Below the pieces are notes generated by a model. That model was not told where the DNA came from and did not search any database. It saw only the letters and a program-made list of their open reading frames with translations. From NCBI RefSeq assembly GCF_904849725.1, contig NC_058522.1, forward strand, positions 439,423,529-439,487,528: 64,000 nucleotides of DNA, given 5' to 3'. The stretch comes from Hordeum vulgare subsp. vulgare (lineage: Eukaryota; Streptophyta; Magnoliopsida; Poales; Poaceae). Both the position numbers and the translations under genes were made by a program. Positions 45,999-57,400 of the stretch are shown here, in pieces. Every line of letters starts with the position of its first letter. Positions within the stretch are counted from its first letter, which is position 1.

Positions 45999-48900
45999 GT
46001 ACACACATGTCAGCTGATGAATCTCTCGGTTCTCATCACATTAACTCATTTGCAACGTTTCTGGAAGAAACTCTTCAAGCTTCATCAGAATCCTCAAGAG
46101 TTCAAAATCATCAGCAAAATCCTCAACTGAGGAAAATGGAGGAAGCCAGAAAACAGAAGGGAGGAAAAAAACTTGAGCAAAACACAGCTGCTGATATCCC
46201 CGAGGACATTTACTTGGACTATTGCACGCCTGATGAAAATGAGTCAATGGCCAAGAGAAAGATACAGCTGCAGAAGATTGAACGCCGATGGGCGAAGGAA
46301 TGGAAAGAGTACAGGTTTGTGACTCCCAAATATGCGAAGAAATTCGCTTTGAAGCCTCCTGGCAGAAGGGCCCCACTTGAGGATCATCAAGTAGCACATC
46401 CCTCAAGCCTCATGAAAATTGATGACTATCCACATGAGAAAGAAAAGCATCTGGCCAAGCTCAAGAAGCAGGCAGAAGCTGCAGGGAGGAAATTTAATGA
46501 ATCCTCAGCTGCTGCCTCCGGTGCTGCAAATTCCTCAGCTGCAGAAACCTCAGGCTCAGAAATTCCTCAAATGCAGTCTGTGCCGTCAAAGCCAAGGGCT
46601 CCAAAGCCTCACGAGAAGTCTGCTCAGGCTTCTGTCACAAAACCCTCAGCACCAAAACCCTCATTACCAAAACCTTCAACACCAAAACCATCAGTGCCAA
46701 AACCCTCAGTACCAATCTCCTCAGCACCAAAATCCTCAGCTCCACCTCCAAAGCCTCAAGAGAGACCAGTACAGAAGCATGTCGTGAAGCCTACGACCGC
46801 CAGCTCAAGCTCCTCACTCCCAGCTGCAACCAGCTCAGAGACAAAGTCTTCAACACCTCCTGTGAAGACTTTGGCAACTGCTGAACGTGCACCTCTGCCC
46901 AGCCCCAGCAAAATCATCACAGTCCCGTCTGCATCAGAGGGAAGTGATGAATATGATGATGAAACCCTGCAAGCCATCATCATAAACAAGCAAGAAAGAG
47001 TAGCTCAAGCATCAGGCAGTGCTATTCCTCTGGCCATGGACCCCAAAGTCCTCCTTGACTACATCAATATCTGGTATGAGGACCCAAACACTCCTATTGA
47101 TGACTTGAAGCTTCCGCCTGGCATCAGTCACATGGTGACCACTTTCATCAATGAAGCCAAGTGGAAAGAATAGCAGGTCAGGCAGGCCAAAGTTGCAAAG
47201 ATCAAAAAGGAGAAATTCCTCAGGCAGAATCTCCTCAAACTGACTCCTGATGCACTGGTGACAACACAGTGAGAGCTGCAAAAATTGACTCACAAGTACA
47301 CCAAGCTGTCAGATCGCAAAAACCTCAAAAGCAATTTCATCAAGCTGGCCACTAGTGTTGTTGGTGACTACAACAAGAGAACCGCACCCCCAGCACCAAC
47401 TCCTCAGCCCTTGGTTGAGGAGCCAGCAGATGAATCTCCTCAGGAGGAGGAAACTCCTCAAGCTGAGGAAGTACACCAAGAGCGCCATGTTGATGAACCG
47501 GCCATTGAAGAAATCATCACGGAAACTCCAACTGATGAAATTGCTGCCGCTGATGAGACTTCTCCTGATCCAGCTGCTTCATCAAAGCAGGCTGATGACT
47601 CTGTTCCAGCTGGTTCCTCAATACCAGTTGAAGAAACTGTAGAGAGAACACCTTCACCAAAAGCTTCAAAGGTGAAGAAGATAATTCCGTCTGCATCACA
47701 CGTGAAGAAAACAAGGGCTCCTGAAAAGGAAGCCAAGAAGAGAAAAGCCTCCTCAGCAGTAGAAGAAACAGAGGCAAAGAGCCTCAAAGAAATTGAAGAA
47801 ACTGCTCCTCTGGACCCGGTGCCTCTCAATGTCGCCCCTTCCTATGAGATGGTCGTCGTTGATGACCCAGCTATGAAGGCAGACGAGGAAATGAAGGATG
47901 TCGCCCCTGAGGAACACACTGACGAGGAAATTCAGATAGACGACAGTCCTCAACCTCTCATTCCTCAGACAGAAAATGTTCAAGCATCAGCTGCACCAGC
48001 TGATGAAACTGCCTCTGCCACAAAGCCAGCTGAGGAAAAACATGCTGAAAATCCTCAAGCTGACGAAATTCAGCACTCTGAGCAGACTCCTCAAGATGAG
48101 GAACAGGCTGATCCAACTCCTTCAACTGAGAAAGAAGCAGAAATTCCTCAGCCTGAAGCTCAGCCAGAGCAAGCACCATCTCCTCACCCTGAAGATCAGC
48201 CTGAAGTACGAGCTGCTGAAATTCCTCACCCTGAAGAAAATGCACCCGCCCAAGACAATGCATTCATTGTGCTTAACCTAGAGACTGCTATGGTTGTCTC
48301 CCCCCTATTCCTCAGCAAAATCTTCAGCCAGTTCAGCGTCAGCCATTCTCCAAGCGTCCAAAGTTTCAGAAAGAAAATTTCTTTGAAGAACGCATGTACT
48401 TCATCGGAGAGAACCCTTATGACAAGCCTCAAATGAGGCATCTGAAGTTTTGGACAAGGACTCAGATGAACTACTATGCCTCTGTGCTCTGTGGACGAAA
48501 CAAGATATTCCAGCACAGGCATATTCCTCATGTTGAGCTTGAAGCAATACCTTGCCTGGAGCCAGTCCTCAGTGTACTCTACGATGTAGGTTTGCTCCCA
48601 ATGTGCTCAGACATAGCAGACTAGAACAACGAGCTTATTCTTCAGTTCTATGCCACTCTTCACATATCTGGCAACCCTGAAGACATCAACACTTGGGTGT
48701 TTGACTGGATGTCACAAAACACTCACTACAAGGCTCCTGCTTCTGAACTCCTCAGAGAACTACCCGTACCAATTCCCTCAGATGGGGCTGTGAAGCTTTA
48801 TGGTGAGCGTGAGCTGCCAAATGGAATGATGGAAGTCCTCATGAAGCCTTTGGCTGCAGGAAAATCTTCAAGAACAACCTTCCTCGTCCACGAGCTCAAG

Positions 48901-49755
48901 TACACACCCCGGTCTGTCTACAGAATCCTCTGTAGTGTGCTCGCACCGATCAAAGGCCATGACAATGAAGAAGATGTTGTAGGCCTCATGAAGAATATCC
49001 TCTTCAACATCATTCACGGTATTCCTATCAATATCCATGATTTCTTCTTGAGGACTTTGACCGACAATGCCATGTGCCCCTTTGATCACAAGATATATGC
49101 CCCGTAGATTATGAGATTCATCAGGACAAGGACAGGCATCAACTTCCACGCTGATTTCCAAAACCACATGGGTTATATGCCTCCTATCCGGGTCAAGAAG
49201 AAGACCTTCGAGCCCATTGAAGGAGAAGGAAAATCTATGATTGAAGAAGGCAGCAGGCCCCTTGATGGCCAGTTCAAAGAGCCAGAAGCATATTCTTCAT
49301 GGGACGATACTGAGACTCGTCCAGCAAGCCCAGTTCCTCCTCGCGTGCTGAATACCAGAGAGCACCTCCTCAGTCTTCACCAGAAGGTCGATCGCAACCA
49401 CAAATGGGTCAAACGTCAGTTTGGTGCCATTGTGAAAACCCTCACTGAAACACAGAACTCTGTGAAGATTAACCATCACTATCTGCATGAGGTTTTCGAT
49501 CGCACCTGGGCTACACTTGCACATGTGAAGACTCAGACTGAGCTTGAAGAAATGGACTTTGAGCGAGACTTTGACTGGTCGTGGCCTCCCAAGAAGAAGT
49601 TCAGGCCCATTCCAGTGCCAGACCTTGAAGACAGCTCCTTTTCTTCATTCCGCACTGCTGAATCTGATGAAGAACAGATCGACACTGCAACCGGCCCAAG
49701 GAAGAAGACTACTCCCAAGAAGCATCACGGCTCTTCCTCAACCGCCAAGGAATGA
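45999..49755 (+). pseudogene. Large 3' ORF of the Sirevirus-like element (env-like position), broken
   Basis: This ORF lies where other Sireviruses carry an env-like gene, but no signal peptide, membrane segment or glycoprotein pattern is visible, so an envelope role is not supported. From the ATG at 46007, 388 codons run to a TAG (47171), with a basic N-terminal third and a KPSxPKPS repeat (about residues 205-250). The same frame continues past a TGA (47270) into a long glutamate/proline-rich stretch with KKxRAPEKEAKKRK. A frame change at about 48290-48395 leads to a folded-looking part (GENPYDKPQMRHLKFW, HELKYTPRSVYRIL, HDFFLRTLTD) with TAGs at 48622 and 49105. It ends at 49755. Total potential is about 1240 codons. 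Function unknown. Confidence 0.7.
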
Positions 49756-50279
49756 AGTCTTCACGGGCATTAGTCCTCAGTTTCTCCCTTTTTGTCACTT
49801 GATGACAAAGGGGGAGAAACTCGAGAGTTAGTCTTCAAATGGGATATTTCTGGGGCTTATAAACTATATTTAAGTTACAAACTCTTGGCTCTTCTGAAGT
49901 TTTTATGTAATGAGTTGTAACTTAAGCCCGATGGTACTCTGACGCTTTTGAACGTTTTTCTTCGCATGCTTATTCCTCAAGTTTTAATGCACGCATGCTG
50001 GAATTCGTGAGATACCATTTGCCATCATGCATCTTCATTTTCTTCATATGATATGTTATATGTATGCATGATTTACAAGACTCACGGGGAGATCTCCATG
50101 ATATAAATCATCAATGTGCATTTGCTGTGAAAAGCAAAATCCTCAAGATATGCACATCTTCAGGGGGAGTCTCTCTGAATCTTGGTTTCAAATTCCTCAA
50201 ATGATTATTTACACTTCATATTTTCAATCCCTGTTGAAGACTTAACCTAATTGTCATCAACCACCAAAAAGGGGGAGAT
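49756..50279 (+). other. Sirevirus 3' untranslated region with repeated purine tracts
   Basis: Purine tracts AAAGGGGGAGAAA (49807-49819), CAGGGGGAG (50161-50169) and AAAAAGGGGGAGA (50266-50278). Only the last adjoins the 3' LTR and is the working tract. Multiple upstream copies are a known Sirevirus trait. Confidence 0.8.
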
Positions 50280-51238
50280 TGTAAGTGCATCTAGTGCCCC
50301 TTAGTGATTTTGGTGGTTTGAAGACTTATAGGTTAAGTATCTAATGTGTTTGTGAGTGTACCCAGGATCTATAAGTCATTGAGGAGTTTGAGATATTTGA
50401 AGAATATCGACCCCTAAAATTATATGTCTTCAGTTGAAGAAATTGGTCTGAAGCTGAAGAAATGAATCGCGAGGAATCTGTGATGAAATTGATATTCCTC
50501 ATGAAGATACTAATATTGAGAAGACCGGTGGTTCCTGAAGAAAATCATTTTGAAGAATTTGAAGCATGAAGATTTACACTTTCTGTTTTACTTTCTTCGG
50601 ATTTGAGTAATAGGAACACCGTACTGTTAAAGGGGGTCGAAGTTACACCATGGAATGAATTTCCTCATGATGCTCAACCCAAGCCTAATCCTATCAAAAG
50701 CCTCAAGTGAGGAATATGAGTGACATGAGGACTCTCACATTTGAGGGTTCCGACCGTTTCGATAACCACGCCAAGTCACCGGTCTTATCCACTCCAACGG
50801 TCATATTATTTAAGGGCATTAGTGTCAAATCATGTCGGGATGCTCCCAGGCTATAAATAGCCACCCCCCACAACCACTAGCTGGTTGGCTGCTCCGTTAG
50901 AAACTGACACTTGTCATAAGAGCAATCCAAATTCCTCAGAGTCTTTGAGAGTAATTCATAAGTGAGGAAATACACCGCCCACCGAAACTACAAACCAAAC
51001 CTAGTGATTGAGCATCACTGAAGAAGTTGTTCCTGTGTGGGACTGAAGCCTTTTACCTTTGAGGACTGTGCATCCTCCAGACGGGTAGGCGTCATGGTCT
51101 AGAGCATTCCAGCAGTCAATTGTGGATCGTCGGGTGACCAAGTTTGTGAGGGTTTGGAAGTCTGCCCTGAAGACTTACCACGAGTGTTGGGCGAGGACTG
51201 TGTGTCCTTAGCTCAAGGAGAATATGGTAGGGACTGTG
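50280..51238 (+). repeat. Sirevirus 3' LTR, first part
   Basis: Aligns with 37468-38428 of the 5' LTR. The solo Angela LTR follows; the remainder is 53062-53522. Confidence 0.95.
51234..51238. repeat. Target-site duplication of the solo Angela LTR (ctgtg)
   Basis: Identical to 53062-53066; one copy at the matching place in the 5' LTR. Confidence 0.95.
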
Positions 51239-53061
51239 TGTTGGGGAACGTCGCATGGAAAACAAAAAATTTCCTACGCGCACGAAGACCTATCATGGTG
51301 ATGTCCGTCTACGAGAGGGGATGAGTGATCTACGTACCCTTGTAGATCCTACAGCAGAATCGTTAGTGAACGCGGTTGATGTAGTGGAACGTCCTCACGT
51401 CCCTCGATCCGCCCCGCGAACAATCCCGCGATCAGTCCCACGATCTAGTACCGAACGGACGACACCTCCGCGTTCAGCACACGTACAGCTCGACGATGAT
51501 CTCGGCCTTCTTGATCCAGCAAGAGAGACGGAGAGGTAGAAGAGTTCTTCGGCAGCGTGACGGCGCTCCGGAGGTTGGTGATGACCTTGTATCAGCAGGG
51601 CTCCGCCCGAGCTCCGCAGAAACGCGATCTAGAGGAAAAACCGTGGAGGTATGTGATCGGGCTGCCGTGCAAAAGTCGTCTCAAATCAGCCCTAAAACCT
51701 CCGTATATATAGGTGGGAGGGAGGGGACCTTGCCTTGGGGCTCAAGGAGCCCCAAGGGGGTCGGTCGAGTCCAAGGGGGAAGGTTCCCCCCCCCCAAACC
51801 GAGTTGGACTTGGTTTGGTGGGTGGGAGTCCTTCCTTCCCTTCCCACCTCCTCTTTTTTTTCTCTTTGATTTTCTTTCCTAGGCGCATAGGGCCCTCTTG
51901 GGCTGTCCCACCAGTCCACTAAGGGCTGGTGTGCCACCCTCAAGTCATATGGGCTTCCCCAGGGTGGGTTGCCCCCCCCCCCCCCCGGTGAACTCCCGGA
52001 ACCCATTCGTCATTCCCGGTACATACCCGGTAACTCCGAAAACCTTCCGGTAATCAAATGAGGTCATCCTATATATCAATCTTCGTTTCCGGACCATTGT
52101 GGAAACCCTCGTGACGTCTTTGATCTCATCCGGGACTCCGAACAACATTCGGTAACCAACCATATAACTCAAATACGCATAAAACAACGTCGAACCTTAA
52201 GTGTGCAAACCCTGCGGGTTCGAGAACTATGTAGACATGACCCGAGAGACTCCTCGGTCAATATCCAATAGCGGGACCTAGATGCCCATATTGGATCCTA
52301 CATATTCTACGAAGATCTTATCGTTTGAACCTCAGTGCCAAGGATTCATATAATCCCGTATGTCATTCCCTTTGTCCTTCGGTATGTTACTTGCCCGAGA
52401 TTCGATCGTCAGTATCCGCATACCTATTTCAATCTCGTTTACCGGCAAGTCTCTTTACTCGTTCCGTAATACAAGATCCCGCAACTTACACTAAGTTACA
52501 TTGCTTGCAAGGCTTGTGTGTGATGTTGTATTACCGAGTGGGCCCCGAGATACCTCTCCGTCACACGGAGTGACAAATCCCAGTCTTGATCCATACTAAC
52601 TCAACTAACACCTTCGGAGATACCTGTAGAGCATCTTTATAGTTACCCAGTTATGTTGCGACGTTTGATACACACAAAGCATTCCTCCGGTGTCAGTGAG
52701 TTATATGATCTCATGGTCATAGGAATAAATACTTGACACGCAGAAAACAGTAGCAACAAAATGACACGATCAACATGCTACGTCTATTAGTTTGGGTCTA
52801 GTCCATCACGTGATTCTCCTAATGACGTGATCCAGTTATCAAGCAACAACACTTTGTTCATAATCAGAAGACACTGACTATCTTTGATCAACTGGCTAGC
52901 CAACTAGAGGCTTGCCAGGGACGGTGTTTTGTCTATGTATCCACACATGTAAATGAGTCTTCATTCAATACAATTATAGCATGGATAATAAACGATTATC
53001 TTGATACATGAATTATAATAATAACTATATGTATTATTGCCTCTAGGGCATAATTCCAACA
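51239..53061 (-). mobile_element. Solo Angela/BARE-type LTR
   Basis: A 1823-bp LTR with TGTTGGAATTATGCCC start and GTTCCCCAACA end on the minus strand, no internal domain and a perfect duplication (ctgtg). It is close to the Angela LTRs at 26031 and 32830 over most of its length, but its outer 210 bases (52850-53061) differ at about 20 % and look BARE/WIS-like. It has a C run of about 16 at 51973-51986. It arose by LTR-LTR recombination of a full element inserted here. Confidence 0.93.
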
Positions 53062-53522
53062 CTGTGTGTCCCGGGACTGGGTGTCCTTTGGTTTCAATAC
53101 CAAGCCGCTCCAAACCAGATGTACAACTATCACAGCAGTTGGAACTAGGTCATCAACGACTGTCTTCACTGAGAAACGGGTTCTAATTCCTCAACTCTTT
53201 ACTTTCCCTGTATTATGTGTTGATGACTTTCACTGTGACAGTTTGAAGGATTTGCTGAAGACTTTCTTTGATTTTCCTCATCCCCAAATTCTTCACAATA
53301 GTTAATCATCATCTGTATTATGCGTGCCTGCTTACTGTGCAATCTGTTTTCACATTCTTCACTCTGAAATACTACTGTTGTGAACGTTTGCACGTCTGAT
53401 CCTTTACTGTTTCCGTTGTAAGTTAGTCATCAGTGAGGAATTTCCTCAAAAGGAATTTCCTCAGTGATGAAATTCTAAAAATCTCCTATTCACCCCCCTC
53501 TAGTGGATATAACGCACTTTCA
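53062..53522 (+). repeat. Sirevirus 3' LTR, second part
   Basis: Aligns with the last 460 bases of the 5' LTR and ends CGCACTTTCA at 53522. Confidence 0.95.
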
Positions 53523-54412
53523 CTTTTGGATCTTCTCATGGTGTTGTCACGTCTCTTGTTGTTGCTTGTCGAAGCACTTCGCTTGGGCTGTAAAGAACTC
53601 TTGTTGTCTTCTTGTCTGGGAAGTTGCTTTCGAAGATAGTTCTTCATTGCTGTCATTGACAGGGTCTTCTGGTGTCTTCATGATCTTGTCAGTGTCTTCT
53701 TGTCTTCCGAGGCTCCGAGAGTCTCAAGTGGACATCTTCATGCATCGATATTTGCATGACATGATAGAGTTCTGATCTGTCAATCATACTAATTGCGATA
53801 TCGACACCTAGAGCGGGAGATGAAGAGAACCGTTTGCCTGCTCACTAAGGTGAGGCGGACCAAATGGAAAGGTTCTCATCCACCCGTGGTGGTCGACACA
53901 ATTACTTATAACTGACAGGGTCACTCTATTAGTGATGCAGATCAAGGTTTGCATATATTATATCAAGATTATCGTAGGCGAAAGTGGCATCACTCTAGAG
54001 CAGTGCCCAGGGTTTCACCATCTTCTTAGCCTCGACGTCTTGTTCCTCATGGAGGTACTTCTGTTGGTGTCGTCTGGTCGCAGAGTTGTCTTCTCTTTCT
54101 TTCAGCACAGGTGTTTTCCTGGAAAGGTTACTTCCTTCCGGGCTGCCCATGCGGATTTCAATTTATCCCGTGGTCAGAGGGCATAAGGTACTAGCGACCA
54201 TTTGCAAGTTTTGAAAAAGTAGACGAGGAGTGTCAAGGAAATAAGAGTGGAAGGCTAGAGCATAACCTTCAATTTCTTTGAAGATTTAGGAGAGTCGAGA
54301 ATACATATAGGTTTTGTAAGTATTTTGAAGGATCTGGAAGGCAGTTTTATCCTAACTAACGTCCGTGCTAACTAAGGGCTTCCTACAGTCAGGATGGCTC
54401 TGATACCAGCTC
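53523..54412 (-). other. LARD internal domain, 5' piece (non-coding)
   Basis: 890 bases from the Sirevirus target site to the LARD 5' LTR. Its minus-strand start carries the primer site. No gag-like frame is visible. Confidence 0.75.
54396..54408 (-). other. LARD primer binding site (tRNA-Met)
   Basis: Minus strand TGGTATCAGAGCC, four bases inside the LTR edge at 54413. It identifies the right LTR as the 5' LTR. Confidence 0.9.
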
Positions 54413-57400
54413 TGTGGGGACCCCGACTTACGAGTCGAGATCGCCGTGCTCAGGGATCCCAGAGATCAATGCTCACCGAACACAGATACCAAATAAAAGA
54501 GTCTTACATCCATACATACCGTTTGATACAATAAATGACCACTTCGGTCGATTCTTACATATATAGGGCCTTAAAGGCCTACACCTGAAACCGAACCAAT
54601 AGTGGAATTATTGGTTGAAAGCGTGAACCCATGCCATCAGCCTTAACCTACAAGCATTCTGACTGGGAAACATCCTAGCTCGCATGAACGTCATCGAGTT
54701 AATCTTCACCATATCCTGTCTTTCACACCTGGTCAATGAAATAACCAGTGGCAAGCCAATGAGTACTTTGAATGTACTCGCAAACAGTACATGACATGAA
54801 CAATGAAAGTGAAGGATAACAATATCATGCATCTTTAGTGTAACTCATCCGGGTGGAATGGTCATGAATATGCATCAAGTTAAAGAATTACTCTTGAAGA
54901 ACAGGTTACAGATATCAATATATCTGTCGAGGGCTGAACCATCCGGGTTCGCCCTATATGCCAAGTCACCAAACTTGGGCATATCCTTGCTATTAAAGCA
55001 ACACCTTTCTCAACACCATACACGCACACACACTCACACACACTAGGTTTATGCGGAAATATCAGGATGTAGTTTAAGCAGGATTACCCAACCGTCCTTG
55101 ACCGTGGACACGGCTATTCGAATAGTTTACACTCTGTAGAGGTAGTACGCTGGACCCACGAGATCTGGGAAACTTCCGTGTCATCCACGACTCGCGGTAT
55201 ATCACATACCCAAGGTAAGTACCCAATCAATGCCTTTCCCCTAACGATACTAGACAAAGAGGTCCACTCTATTGGTACCCAGCCCACATGTCGTACGTCT
55301 TACGAGCACCAACTCTGGACCGTACCGACCATGCGGGGACCAACGGTGTGACTGGAACTCATAAAAATGGCATAGTCGTCCTACCCGGCACGACCCCATC
55401 ATGAGAGTGACCACACATCACTCCCGCCATTAGTAATGTGGCTCTTTGCTAGCACCGACAGAGTAATTAACATAGCCCCGTCCCATAAGGGGTAACATGG
55501 TCGTACTGGTAAGGTTGGGACGGTCGACACATCATAAATCTAATCCCATATCTGAAACCTTACTCACACAAATACCGGGTGCATCACTTCACCAAAAGTG
55601 ACCACCTAACTCATCGTCACCCTCGGGCATTAGTGGCACCCGACGGGGTTTTCATAAACTCTTGCTTTGTGACAACACATGCTCATGATGTTACTACTGC
55701 TATCTTTACTTGTCAACATGGTATTAGCATGACCCTCAAGGGGTAGAGTCAAGCTCAATGCAAATGCTCTCGAGGAGCCTTCGGTAAAATCATATCAAAT
55801 GATTACCGGCACTTATGATCATATGCAACAGAAATACTTGCTATTCTATCATGCAAAGTAACATATGCTCAGTCATGGTGAAAGGGCTGCTTGCCTTGCT
55901 CACCTAAGTCCCCGAGGTCTTCGAGGTCTTCCGCTCCAACTCCGAATACTCCATCTACCCGCAACTATCGTCGGAAACAACCACGGTAAGCCACACAGCA
56001 AGCAGAAATAAAAGTGTTCTATAAATAGAAGTTTTATTTTTCTTGGACCTCTATGGTCGTAAGAAAAATACCTGAATCTTTTCATAGGAGATTTGGATCA
56101 TCAAGGATTTTTGAATAGGTGAAAGGAGCAATAGGTGATTATTGAAGGAGCCAACAGAAATCATTCTGTTAAAAATGAGTGAAGGCACCCATTCAACAGA
56201 GCATGATTTTAGAAATATTTAGGAAGTGGTTTCACTGGATTTGGAGTTGAAATGAATATACTAGGAATTTTCTAATGTGGAATAAATAGCAATAGGAAGC
56301 TATTTATTTATTATAACAGAAATAGGTCACACAAAAATGTTGACGAGGGTTCTAAAAATAGGGAATGATTTAAGAAGGCTCTGGAAATTTGAATCACTCC
56401 AATTGGAGTTGATCTGAAGCCTATGGGATTTTTGAAAGGGGAGATAGAAACATCCCAAATTTGTATTTAAATATAAATACATTATGAAAGTTGTTTGGAA
56501 AAATGTGCAAAGTCAATATTTTGATAGATCTTTATTTTAGGGACCTGCAGAAATTTGAATCATCAGATTTGGAGTTAGAATAGATTTAATATGGAATTTA
56601 TAAGTTTAACCAAATAGAAAATGGGGAAAGGCTTAGCTTTGGTTTATCTAACGCTCAGGCATTGGATAGGCCTTCGGCCGGCCCACTGGCTTGGCTTGGC
56701 CAGCCGAGCCACGCAGGAGACGCCTTTGCGCGAAATGCACTTCCCACGCGGGGAGACGACCTTCCACCGAGGCGCGGCCACTTAAGTGGCGCGGCCCACT
56801 TGGCGGCCTCGCCGACTTGTTGACGAGCGGGCCCACAGCCTTTCTTCAACCTCCCGCTCGGCTAGGGAGGAGCAGAGGCCCGATCCCGATGGCATGCCCG
56901 CGCCCTTCCCCGCGGCTCCGGCCACGCACGGCTGCGCCCCGGCTGGCGGCTCCCTCGGCGCAAAGCTGCTGCGCCGGCCTGGAGCCCTAGCTCTGTCGGA
57001 TGCCTACAGGGGGGGAGAGATCCCGTCCACGAGGATGCTGGCGACCCCGGCTGTGCTAACTGGCGCATGGGCCGCTGTTGGACTGCAGGGAACGCGGGGG
57101 AAAAACTCCCAGGCGCCGGGGCATGCCGCGGAGGCTTCACGAGAGATGGGGAGGGCTCGGCTAGGCGCGGCCCTGCGTGGAGGCCTATGGCAGGTTCGGC
57201 CATTGCCGCGCTTGCCTAGAGGAGGAGGGCCAAGGAGGCTCTGGAGTGCTTCTGGGAGAGGGAGAGAGGAGCATGTGGCAGCAATGCTTGGGGAAGAAGG
57301 GTAGATGGAGGGGGAGTCTGCAGGGAGAGCTCGAGAGCTCCCGGAGCTCTCTGTCATGCATGAAGACACGCGTCCCTGGGCGTCTTGGATGTCAGCCAGC

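Larger units (their letters stand above)
37468..53522 (+). mobile_element. Sirevirus-like copia retrotransposon with an extra 3' ORF
   Basis: LTRs at 37468-38881 and 50280-53522 (the latter holding a solo Angela LTR), a tRNA-Met primer site, copia gene order (gag, protease, integrase, RT, RNase H), a further 3.7-kb ORF region before the 3' LTR, and several AAAGGGGGAGA tracts upstream of the 3' LTR. The last two traits, a long coiled-coil-like gag and the CACCCCCTCTAG box at the LTR end point to the Sirevirus (Maximus) lineage. Without the solo LTR it is about 14.2 kb. By-eye LTR divergence is about 32 in 1414. Coding regions carry a handful of stops and frameshifts. Confidence 0.88.

Noticed and set aside
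45999..49755. A viral envelope gene
   Set aside because: Only the position suggests it. No signal peptide, transmembrane segment or cysteine pattern is present.
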